33,517 bases of DNA. Origin: Lachnoclostridium sp. Lineage in GTDB: Bacteria; Bacillota; Clostridia; Lachnospirales; Lachnospiraceae. Under the pieces are notes generated by a model. The model was not told the origin of the DNA. It did not search any database and was given only the letters and a program-made list of their open reading frames with translations. The position numbers and the translations under genes are program-made. Below are positions 27,157 through 33,517 of this stretch, piece after piece. The stretch's first letter is position 1. Every line of letters starts with the position of its first letter. The stretch lies in NCBI GenBank assembly GCA_023665475.1, contig JAMPEB010000024.1, positions 1 through 33,517 on the forward strand, given 5' to 3'.

Positions 27157-28797
27157 ATGGACAAGCTGACACCAAAGCAAAAGGCATTTGCTGACAATTA
27201 TATACAGAATGGCGGTAATGCTGAAAAGGCGGCGGTGGAGGCAGGGTATTCAAAGAATTATGCAAGAAGTTACGCATACAAAATATTGGCAAATGTGGGC
27301 ATTTCAAACTATATAGCCGAAAAACAGGCAGAAATTGAAAAACAGAACGGTCACGACATTATGACACTGACCGAGATACAGGAGCGGCGGTCACGAATCG
27401 GGAAAGGGTTAGAGGTTGATTCTTTCGGGTTCGCCGCCGACTTCTCAAGCCAGCTAAAGGCAATGAGCGACCTTGAAAAGATTCTGCTGATTAAGCAGGA
27501 GAAGGAGGAAAAGCAGAGGGCGGCAGAGGAAGCAAGAAACGCCGCACACTATCACACCGACTTAGACATTATAGCAGACACCTTTCACCCGATTGTGCGG
27601 TCAATGCGCCGGAAAGAATATAACGAGTATTGTTTTGTGGGTGGCCGTGGTTCTGCAAAATCTTCCTGCGGAACGATAATCCCGTATGAACTTATGAAAA
27701 ACAATCCCAATGTCCACGCCATAGCATTAAGACAGGTCAAAGACACATTAAGGGATTCCATATACGCACAGTTCCAATGGTCTGCGGAAATGCAAGCGGA
27801 AAATCCTATGTTCGATAGGGAGAATTGGGAGTTTAAGCTATCGCCGCTTGAAATAACATACAAGCCGACAGGACAGAAGATATATTTTCGTGGCGCAGAT
27901 GATCCAGGGAAGATAAAGTCAATCAAAGTGCCTTTTGGCTATATTGGAATCATAGTGTGGGAAGAGTTTGACCAATTTCTTGGAGAAGAACCAGTCCGAA
28001 AGATTGAGCAATCTGTTATCCGTGGCGGTGATTTTGTTTGGAATATAAAAATTATGAATCCCCCTATCAGCATTCATAATTGGGCAAACAACTACATGAA
28101 TATTCCAAAACAAGGGAAAATCGTTCACAAATCCACATATAAGGACTTACCCCCTGAATGGCTTGGTAAAGCGTTCTTGGAAGAAGCAGAACACCTAAAA
28201 GAAGTAAATCCTGCGGCATATGAGCATGAATATCTTGGAGAACCGATTGGACTTGGAACGGAAATATTTAAGTTTTTAGAAATACGGACAATCACAGATG
28301 ATGAAGTAAAAGTACAGGAAAAGATTTTCCAAGGGCAGGATTGGGGATGGGAGCCTGACCCGAAAGCATTTATCAGATGTTCATACAGCCACGCAACGGA
28401 AAAAATTATGCTACTTGACGAAATGGGCGGCACTTGCATCCGTACAAAGGATATGGCACAACAGATTGCGGATAAAGGGTATAATGATTATACAATCTAC
28501 TGCGGTGCTGATGAGCAGGAACATATCACAGACTTTAGAGATTTTGGACTTCCAGCAAGACAGGCGTTTGTTGGTTCTGGGAGTGTTAGAAGAACATTTG
28601 AGTGGTTGCAATGCCGTACAATTGTCATTGACCCAGCGAGAACGCCCAGAGCGTACAAGGAATTTACAAAGTATGAGCATGATTTGGATAAAAACGGAGA
28701 AGTCATTGACGGATATCCAGACCATGACAATCATTGGATAGATGCGTTGAGGTATGCGACAAGTCCGCTGTCAATGCGGAGAGGTAATAGTGCGTAA
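27157..28797 (+). CDS. Fused terminase: small-subunit domain plus large subunit
   Basis: A 546-residue protein. Residues 4-60 (LTPKQKAFADNYIQNGGNAE, AAVEAGYSKNYARSYAYKIL) are the DNA-binding helix-turn-helix of the Terminase_2 small subunit. A charged coiled-coil linker follows (61-135), then a PBSX-type large subunit: Walker A GGRGSAKSS at 162-170, Walker B IIVWEE at 265-270, and nuclease acidic residues in GQDWGWEP (D395), ADEQE (about 451-455) and DNHWIDALRYA (D529). It packages and cuts phage DNA at the portal. No separate small-subunit gene is seen upstream, so this gene probably supplies both functions. The stop overlaps the next gene. Confidence 0.85.
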   Translation: MDKLTPKQKAFADNYIQNGGNAEKAAVEAGYSKNYARSYAYKILANVGISNYIAEKQAEIEKQNGHDIMTLTEIQERRSRIGKGLEVDSFGFAADFSSQLKAMSDLEKILLIKQEKEEKQRAAEEARNAAHYHTDLDIIADTFHPIVRSMRRKEYNEYCFVGGRGSAKSSCGTIIPYELMKNNPNVHAIALRQVKDTLRDSIYAQFQWSAEMQAENPMFDRENWEFKLSPLEITYKPTGQKIYFRGADDPGKIKSIKVPFGYIGIIVWEEFDQFLGEEPVRKIEQSVIRGGDFVWNIKIMNPPISIHNWANNYMNIPKQGKIVHKSTYKDLPPEWLGKAFLEEAEHLKEVNPAAYEHEYLGEPIGLGTEIFKFLEIRTITDDEVKVQEKIFQGQDWGWEPDPKAFIRCSYSHATEKIMLLDEMGGTCIRTKDMAQQIADKGYNDYTIYCGADEQEHITDFRDFGLPARQAFVGSGSVRRTFEWLQCRTIVIDPARTPRAYKEFTKYEHDLDKNGEVIDGYPDHDNHWIDALRYATSPLSMRRGNSA

Positions 28798-29012
28798 TGA
28801 CATTACAAGAAGTAGCAGAAAAAATCATAGAGGCATGGGAGCCGATTGCGGAGAGAATAGAAAAACTGGTAGAGGAATTAAAGAAAATCTTTGAGAAAAT
28901 CGAGGAACATAAAAGGCTTTTGCGGAGACCGCCAAAATGGTACGCAAAAGCAAACAATCCTGCTATGCTTATTGATAAAAACAGGGTATATCATTGCAGA
29001 AATAACTGTTAA
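28797..29012 (+). CDS. Small coiled-coil protein between terminase and portal
   Basis: A 71-residue protein. Residues 1-45 form a charged helix with coiled-coil spacing (EKIIEAWEPIAERIEKLVEE, LKKIFEKIEEHKRLL). The end has basic and aromatic residues (RPPKWYAKANN). It overlaps the terminase stop (TAATGA) and is 11 bases before the portal. It may help packaging or portal assembly; there is no direct evidence. Confidence 0.7.
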   Translation: MTLQEVAEKIIEAWEPIAERIEKLVEELKKIFEKIEEHKRLLRRPPKWYAKANNPAMLIDKNRVYHCRNNC

Positions 29013-29023
29013 GGCGGTGACAC

Positions 29024-30460
29024 ATGGGAATAATTACAAAAATTAAAAGGTGGTGGGAATCATTGTGGGCAAAAGAAGCACAGGACAAATTTGGCGTTGA
29101 AACAATCGAAAGTGATTTGATAAAAGCGGCACTTAATGACTGGGTAAACATCTACCAGGGAAAGCCGCCGTGGGTAGACCCGAACGACAACGACATAGAA
29201 TCCTTTAACTTTGCGAAAAAGCTGTGCAATGAAACCGCAAGGCTTACCACATTGGCACTTGGTATCACGGTAGAGGGTTCTGCAAGGGCAGACTGGATTA
29301 ACAGCTTTATGGAAAGCTATATCTCACGCATGAAGAATGAAGAATGCGAGAAAGCCTGTGCATTTGGCTATATCATCTTAAAGCCAAACGGCAAGGGCAT
29401 TGACTATGTTATGCCGTGGGATTTCTGCCCGACACACCAAACAGACGGCAAGGTGGACGGCGGTATATTCTTCGACCATCATCACGAGCCGGGGGATAAG
29501 TGGTATTATACGCGGCTTGAGTGGCAGAGGTTTGAAGATGTGGGAGATGTTCGGATTTACCGAATAACTAACAAGACATACAAGGCGACAGGCGCAGAGG
29601 GTATCGGGCAGGAGTGCAGCATGGGTGAAACCGTTTGGGCGAATCTTCAGGAAGACGCCGCCTATCAGAATATCGAGCAGCCGCTTTTCTCCATCTTCAA
29701 AATGCCGCTTGCAAACAATATTGACATGACAAGCCCGTTAGGCGTGTCGATATTTGCCAACGCTCAAAAAGAGCTGAAAAGCCTTGATATTGCATGGACA
29801 CGCCTTGAAGATGAGATATTCGACAGCCAAAAGATAACATTTCTTGGGGATATGCTGATAGACGAACCGGGCAGACCTGTTAGAAGCAGATTTGCTCCCG
29901 GCGGTGCTGTGGATAAGCAGGGGAAAGCGTTACCCCGGCATGTGCGGATATTGCCCGGAAGTAGTGAAGGAGACGAATACCACGAGGTGAACCCGGCAAT
30001 GCAGACCGCCGACAGATTGAGCGGAATCGACCACTTTTTAAACCTTGTGGGCGTGAAATGCGGGTACTCTACGGGGCAGTTTGTGTTGAATGGGCGCACA
30101 GGACAAATGACGGCTACACAAGTAGAGGCTGATGATAGGGAAACAATACAGCTTATAACACAGATAAGGGCAAGCCTGCAAACAGCCACGGACGGCTTGA
30201 TATATGCCCTTGATAAGTGGGCGGACATATACCACCTTGCGCCCGTGGGAGTTTATGAGGTTGCCTATGATTTTGATGATATTACAGCGAATAAAGAGGA
30301 AGATAAGCTATTCGAGTTGCAGCTTGCCAATCAAGGCTATATGTCAAAAGCACGGTATCTTGTGCGGCATTTAGGAATGACCGAGAAAGAGGCGGCACAG
30401 ATGGTAGCAGAGGCACAGGCAGAACAGCCGAAAGAAGGTGGACTATTTGGGGAAGAATAA
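29024..30460 (+). CDS. Portal protein
   Basis: A 478-residue protein starting MGIITKIKRWWESLW, with AAGGCGGTGACAC upstream. Size, position after the terminase and the pattern FAKKLCNETARLTTLALG, SPLGVSIFANAQKELKSLD, QKITFLGDMLIDEPGRPV and QFVLNGRTGQMTATQVEADD fit the A118/SPP1-like portal family. Twelve copies normally form the DNA channel at the capsid vertex and bind the terminase. The C-terminal tail (EQPKEGGLFGEE) ends with GLFGEE, which recurs in the next gene. The 3' end overlaps that gene by 14 bases. Confidence 0.85.
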   Translation: MGIITKIKRWWESLWAKEAQDKFGVETIESDLIKAALNDWVNIYQGKPPWVDPNDNDIESFNFAKKLCNETARLTTLALGITVEGSARADWINSFMESYISRMKNEECEKACAFGYIILKPNGKGIDYVMPWDFCPTHQTDGKVDGGIFFDHHHEPGDKWYYTRLEWQRFEDVGDVRIYRITNKTYKATGAEGIGQECSMGETVWANLQEDAAYQNIEQPLFSIFKMPLANNIDMTSPLGVSIFANAQKELKSLDIAWTRLEDEIFDSQKITFLGDMLIDEPGRPVRSRFAPGGAVDKQGKALPRHVRILPGSSEGDEYHEVNPAMQTADRLSGIDHFLNLVGVKCGYSTGQFVLNGRTGQMTATQVEADDRETIQLITQIRASLQTATDGLIYALDKWADIYHLAPVGVYEVAYDFDDITANKEEDKLFELQLANQGYMSKARYLVRHLGMTEKEAAQMVAEAQAEQPKEGGLFGEE

Positions 30461-30617
30461 TTGCGGAAACTGTAAATATTATGTGGAATTTGAGGGTGTT
30501 TGCTGTTGCGCTGACAGCGATGAAGTAGCAAATTTTACAGACAGGGATTTTGTTTGTAAGCGGCACGAAGCCAAAGCCGAGAATGAAGCGCAAGAGGGAT
30601 TGTTTGGGGAGGAATAG
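30447..30617 (+). CDS. Small Cys-rich protein with portal-like C-terminal tail
   Basis: A 56-residue protein from the TTG at 30447, with AAGGTGG upstream inside the portal gene. It has NNCGNCKYYVEFEGVCCCAD and FVCKRHE, a Cys cluster able to bind metal, and it ends EAQEGLFGEE. The last six residues equal those of the portal protein, so the two tails may bind the same partner or derive from a local duplication. Function unknown. Confidence 0.6.
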   Translation: MGKNNCGNCKYYVEFEGVCCCADSDEVANFTDRDFVCKRHEAKAENEAQEGLFGEE

Positions 30618-30620
30618 AAG

Positions 30621-30857
30621 ATGAATATTTTCAATAAAAACAAAGTTGTGGAATTGGAACGAAAGATTGAAGAATTAGAAAGTGAACTGGAAACATACAG
30701 GAAGAAAGAATCTGAAAAGAACAGCGGAAAGCACAAAACAGGCGCATGGTGTGAGGGTTGCAAGAATTTAGTTACCAATACCGCATATTCCATGTACGGT
30801 TGCTATCCTGCTAAATTCTGCATGTTGGACAACGAATGTAAAGATAGAAAAGAGTGA
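30621..30857 (+). CDS. Small coiled-coil/Cys protein, 78 residues
   Basis: A 78-residue protein: helical coiled-coil start (VVELERKIEELESELETYRK), then a Cys-rich end WCEGCKNLVTNTAYSMYGCY and CMLDNECKDRKE. GGGGAGGAA lies upstream. The end may bind zinc. It lies four bases from the minor capsid gene and could be a small assembly factor; function not known. Confidence 0.65.
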   Translation: MNIFNKNKVVELERKIEELESELETYRKKESEKNSGKHKTGAWCEGCKNLVTNTAYSMYGCYPAKFCMLDNECKDRKE

Positions 30858-30861
30858 TTCC

Positions 30862-31293
30862 ATGCGTATAAATACCCATGTGGGGAATGTGGATATAAAA
30901 ATATCAGATGCGAGGTTGCAAAAGAATATTAAGGAAGCACAGAAACTTCTGAACCTCCAGATAGTAGCCGATTGCGACCCCCTCATACCGTTTCAGCAGG
31001 GGGCGTTAAGAAACAGTGTGAACTATCCGCAGGGGATATATGGCGGCGAGATTGAGTATAACACGCCTTATGCACACTATCAGTATGTGGGTGAGGTATA
31101 CGGTCCGAATATCCCCATAAAAGACAGCGAGGGCAATATAACAGGGTGGTATTCTCCGCCAAAGAAACAGCCGACAGGGCGAAAGCTGACTTATCACACG
31201 CCAGGAACGACAGACCACTTTTTTGATAAAGCAAAAGCACAGCATAAATCCGATTGGCTACGATTGGTTAAAAAGACAGTTGGAAAGGAGTAG
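30862..31293 (+). CDS. Minor capsid protein (Minor_capsid_2/gp10-like)
   Basis: A 143-residue protein with DPLIPFQQGALRNSVNYP and EYNTPYAHYQYVGEVYG, then TGRKLTYHTPGTTDHFFDKA. This matches the Minor_capsid_2 type in which a PFxxGxL segment is followed by PYAxxxYxG and a closing W/F region; relatives act in head-tail joining. In A118-like phages it usually lies after the capsid gene, near the minor capsid gene I place at 1199, but here it stands between portal and the Phage_min_cap2 gene. No membrane segments. Confidence 0.7.
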   Translation: MRINTHVGNVDIKISDARLQKNIKEAQKLLNLQIVADCDPLIPFQQGALRNSVNYPQGIYGGEIEYNTPYAHYQYVGEVYGPNIPIKDSEGNITGWYSPPKKQPTGRKLTYHTPGTTDHFFDKAKAQHKSDWLRLVKKTVGKE

Positions 31294-31298
31294 GGGAA

Positions 31299-31610
31299 AT
31301 GAGCGATAAAACAGCGGAAAGAATAGACGAAGCCATAAAGGATATTGAAAACATACAAATTCTTTTCAAACAGAAATACGGCGAAGAGTGCCTTGCGGAT
31401 AAAAACATTCTGGAAGTGCTGAAAACGGCAAAAGCAGAGCATGAAGAATTAGTTAGATGGCGAACTAACCGTATCAACGAAAAAATCAAGAATCCGTTCG
31501 CATGGACTTCTACCCTCATCTGCCACAACTGCGACCACAAGGATGAATACATAGAGGAACTGGAAGCAGAGGTTGAGGAACTGAAAAAGAAAATTGAGGG
31601 TAAAAGCTGA
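31299..31610 (+). CDS. Coiled-coil protein, 103 residues
   Basis: A 103-residue protein with AAAGGAGTAGGGG upstream. Helices at both ends (RIDEAIKDIENIQILFKQKY and EYIEELEAEVEELKKKIEGK) flank HNCDHKDE, a short Cys/His stretch that could hold metal. It overlaps the next gene in a TGATG arrangement. It may assist assembly of the minor capsid protein. Not recognised. Confidence 0.65.
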   Translation: MSDKTAERIDEAIKDIENIQILFKQKYGEECLADKNILEVLKTAKAEHEELVRWRTNRINEKIKNPFAWTSTLICHNCDHKDEYIEELEAEVEELKKKIEGKS

Positions 31611-32878
31611 TGTTATCCCCCGACTACTTCACTAACAAAGAGGACAGGCTTTTAGAACTCTACCGCCAACTCGAAGATTTTATCCTCAAAGACATCACAC
31701 GCCGCCTACTCTCCGCCGGGGAAATGACCGCAACTGCAGACCGCTTGATCTGGAAGTTAAAGCAAATGGGCGAAAGCCAAGCGGAGATTGAGAAGAAACT
31801 GCAAAAGCTATCTGGACTTACAAAAAAAGAACTGCGCCTCCTTTTGCAAGATGCCGTTCTGACCTCATGGGAGGACGATATAGCCACTTTAAAGCAAGTA
31901 GGCATAGAATTATCCAATCCTCTTGAAAATGCCGCTGTAATCCGTGTTATGGACGCTGAATATAAGAAAAGTTTAGGGGAACTGAACAACCTCACACGCA
32001 CCACCATGATACAGGCAGGAAATGACCTTATAAATATGCTTGACGAAGCTGATTTGAGGGTAGCGGCAGGAGTGCAAAGTTATTCGGCAGCGGTATGTGA
32101 CATATTGGATAGGTACGCAGGGCGTGGTGCTTATGTTGATTATCCGAGTGGCACTCGAAGAACACTCGAAAGCGCTGTGAGGTTGGCAGTCACAACATCA
32201 ATGAATCAGACGGCAGCGCAAGTGACGAATCAGTATGTGGTAGAAGCAAAGACAAATTATGTCCTTATGAGCGCTCATTTAGGCGCTCGCGTTGCCCAGA
32301 AAGGACAGCCGCCACTTGCAGACCATAGCGGATGGCAAGGACGCGCTTTCTGCATAAGGGGGAGTGAGCCGGGATATCCGAATTTATTAGAATCCACAGG
32401 GTATGACATAGACCCCGAAACAGGCATTGGAACGGTAGTCAATCTTTTAGGCGCTCATGGGTATGGGTGCAGACATTCCCACAAGGTATGGGATAAGCGC
32501 TTACGGAATCCTTATGTTGATGAAAATGGAGAAATGAAGATTGACACCGAGGAAAACCGCAAGCGTTACGAATTACAGCAGAAACAGCGTGCAATGGAAC
32601 GCTCCATCAGAGCCACCAAGCGAAAGCTGATTGTCAAGGAAGAGCAGATACGGCTTGTGGCTGAAACGGATGTAAAGGACATTCTGCAAAAGGACTATGA
32701 CCGCCTATCCTACCGCATGACACAGCAGAACAAAGCCTATAATGATTTCTGCAAGGCGAACGATTTACAGCCGCAGTATGACAGGATAAAGGTGGCGGAT
32801 TTTGGCAGAGAGCAGACAAAGCGGAGCAATGCAGGGGCAAGGAGATATAAAAAGGAAAGAGAGGATAAGGGAGAATGA
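31610..32878 (+). CDS. Phage minor capsid protein (Phage_min_cap2 family)
   Basis: A 422-residue protein. The N-terminal 150 residues are helical. From about 180 the sequence carries TRRTLESAVRLAVTTSMNQT, then SAHLGARVAQKGQPPLADHS with GWQGRAFC, and GAHGYGCRHSHKVWDKRLRN, a Cys/His/Trp-rich pattern of Phage_min_cap2 and the related SPP1 gp7/Mu gpF head morphogenesis family. The C-terminus is highly basic and coiled (RAMERSIRATKRKLIVKEEQ). Such proteins bind the portal and are packaged in the capsid, possibly ejected with DNA. It overlaps a small gene by four bases. Confidence 0.85.
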   Translation: MLSPDYFTNKEDRLLELYRQLEDFILKDITRRLLSAGEMTATADRLIWKLKQMGESQAEIEKKLQKLSGLTKKELRLLLQDAVLTSWEDDIATLKQVGIELSNPLENAAVIRVMDAEYKKSLGELNNLTRTTMIQAGNDLINMLDEADLRVAAGVQSYSAAVCDILDRYAGRGAYVDYPSGTRRTLESAVRLAVTTSMNQTAAQVTNQYVVEAKTNYVLMSAHLGARVAQKGQPPLADHSGWQGRAFCIRGSEPGYPNLLESTGYDIDPETGIGTVVNLLGAHGYGCRHSHKVWDKRLRNPYVDENGEMKIDTEENRKRYELQQKQRAMERSIRATKRKLIVKEEQIRLVAETDVKDILQKDYDRLSYRMTQQNKAYNDFCKANDLQPQYDRIKVADFGREQTKRSNAGARRYKKEREDKGE

Positions 32879-33045
32879 ACAAAGAAAAATGGTATGTTAG
32901 ATTTTTGAAAAAGATAGGGGTAATCAAATCAGAACCTATCTCCAAAGAACAAATAAAGGATATGTGTAATAGGGCGGTGCAATCGGGAGTATGCCCGAAA
33001 AGCTGTGAAAGTTGTGCATGGGGAATGATGTTAAAAGAGGAATAA
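32875..33045 (+). CDS. Small Cys protein, 56 residues
   Basis: A 56-residue protein starting MNKEKWYVRFLKKIGVIKSE, then CNRAVQSGVCPKSCESCAWG. Four closely spaced Cys near the end may bind zinc. AAGGGAGA lies upstream and the ATG overlaps the previous stop. Function unknown; it is one of several Cys-rich small proteins in the head module. Confidence 0.65.
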   Translation: MNKEKWYVRFLKKIGVIKSEPISKEQIKDMCNRAVQSGVCPKSCESCAWGMMLKEE

Positions 33046-33086
33046 TCCCCCACCCCTCCGCATATACTCTACTATGGAGGTGTGCT

Positions 33087-33221
33087 ATGACAACAATCTA
33101 TATCAACGGCAAAAAGACACCGAAAGAGGAATTGAAAAATATTGAGATACGCAACGAGGGAGTGAAGCGGATTATCAGGGATGCGCTTTGCAGGAGGGAA
33201 AGCAAAAAGGCGGTAGGTTAA
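33087..33221 (+). CDS. Small protein with NGKxxPKEELKN motif (copy 2)
   Basis: A 44-residue protein with GGAGGTG before the ATG. It starts MTTIYINGKKTPKEELKNIE and ends RRESKKAVG. The first 18 residues are related to those of the 18088 gene, so the two are paralogues in early and head regions. It is the last + strand gene before a terminator. Function unknown. Confidence 0.65.
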   Translation: MTTIYINGKKTPKEELKNIEIRNEGVKRIIRDALCRRESKKAVG

Positions 33222-33240
33222 TCACCTATCGCCTTAATTT
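33207..33240. terminator. Bidirectional terminator
   Basis: AAGGCGGTAGGT (33207-33218) pairs with ACCTATCGCCTT (33224-33235), a 12-bp stem with one G-T pair and a 5-base loop, followed by AATTT. It separates the head operon from the convergent minus-strand gene whose stop is at 33244-33246. Confidence 0.8.
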
Positions 33241-33243
33241 TAT

Positions 33244-33517
33244 TTAACAGGGTACAGCGTACCCCTCTAAAATCAGCGACAACATTGTGTCGCTGTTGAC
33301 AACTGTAAGCCAGTTGTCCTTGTCTATACAGAGGGCATAGACTTGTTTCTGCTCCGAGAATTTCGGAGCGTCACAGAACATCGGGGAAATCTCGGTGTTC
33401 TTGTTACGGGCAATGCTCTTATACATTGCTTTAATGTCGGCGGTTGCGCCAACATAATATACGCAATCGTCCGTCCCCTCTGATAAGTTGTAAGCCTCCT
33501 CGGAGGTTATATATTTT
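33244..33517 (-). CDS. Unknown antisense protein, C-terminal part
   Basis: On the minus strand the frame is open from the right edge to TAA at 33244-33246, giving about 90 residues. Visible sequence includes YITSEEAYNLSEGTDDCVYY, VGATADIKAMYKSIARNKNT and WLTVVNSDTMLSLILEGYAV. I do not recognise it. It is transcribed against the head genes and is separated by a shared terminator, so it looks like an inserted moron with its own promoter beyond the window. Confidence 0.65.
   Translation of the reverse strand, partial: KYITSEEAYNLSEGTDDCVYYVGATADIKAMYKSIARNKNTEISPMFCDAPKFSEQKQVYALCIDKDNWLTVVNSDTMLSLILEGYAVPC

Noticed and set aside
28411..28741. Overlapping frames on both strands within the terminase nuclease domain
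   Set aside because: They are shadows of the terminase frame, which shows conserved catalytic residues throughout.

Overview
The window is most of the genome of a temperate tailed phage (siphovirus-like, long non-contractile tail) of a Gram-positive, moderate-GC host. Strong AGGAGG-type ribosome binding sites, many TTG/GTG starts, and the A118-like minor-capsid/Gp15 tail set point to a Clostridia host, most likely a gut Lachnospiraceae-type bacterium (inference from gene content only). Almost all genes run on the + strand, tightly packed with ATGA or TAATG overlaps.

Layout: 1-2228 head-tail connection and tail tube; 2301-3367 tail chaperones; 3373-4114 an independent two-gene cassette with its own promoter and terminators, followed by a tRNA-like element (4161-4236); 4325-12402 tape measure, baseplate/hub and fibre genes; 12425-14740 holin-type membrane proteins, GH25 endolysin and a glycine-rich adhesin, closed by a bidirectional terminator at 14742. 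On the minus strand, 14773-16864 holds a CI-like repressor followed by a membrane-anchored protein with two FtsK-gamma-like modules and an Mrr-type nuclease domain. A promoter/operator region (16886-16958) separates these from a Cro-like gene (17495) and a run of small early genes that includes a lytic transglycosylase. 19733-25620 is recombination/replication: a RAMP-like protein, a probable single-strand annealing protein, a PD-(D/E)XK nuclease, a DUF4406 protein, a HerA-like ATPase, RusA and a DUF4373 initiator carrying iterons. 25670-27139 is small genes, then a fused small/large terminase, portal and minor capsid genes to 33045. A small gene, a bidirectional terminator and an antisense partial gene end the window.

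Both window edges fall inside the head module, and the scaffold and major capsid genes are not seen. The simplest reading is a circular phage genome (or part of one) opened between minor capsid protein and connector. No integrase, excisionase, CRISPR array or rRNA is visible, so how the lysogen is maintained is open.

The most unusual object is the minus-strand Mrr protein. It lies 52 bases downstream of the repressor, so it is probably expressed in the lysogen. It looks like a membrane-tethered DNA-binding nuclease, as expected of a prophage-borne exclusion system, and its centre contains about 53 residues clearly related to the N-terminal part of this phage's own tail-fibre protein (11191-12402), encoded on the opposite strand. 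Other noteworthy points are a free-standing RAMP-like protein beside the recombinase, a HerA-like ATPase in a recombination operon, a fused terminase, iterons inside the initiator gene, a degenerate repeat field at 19434-19696, and a tRNA-like element with an abnormal anticodon arm.
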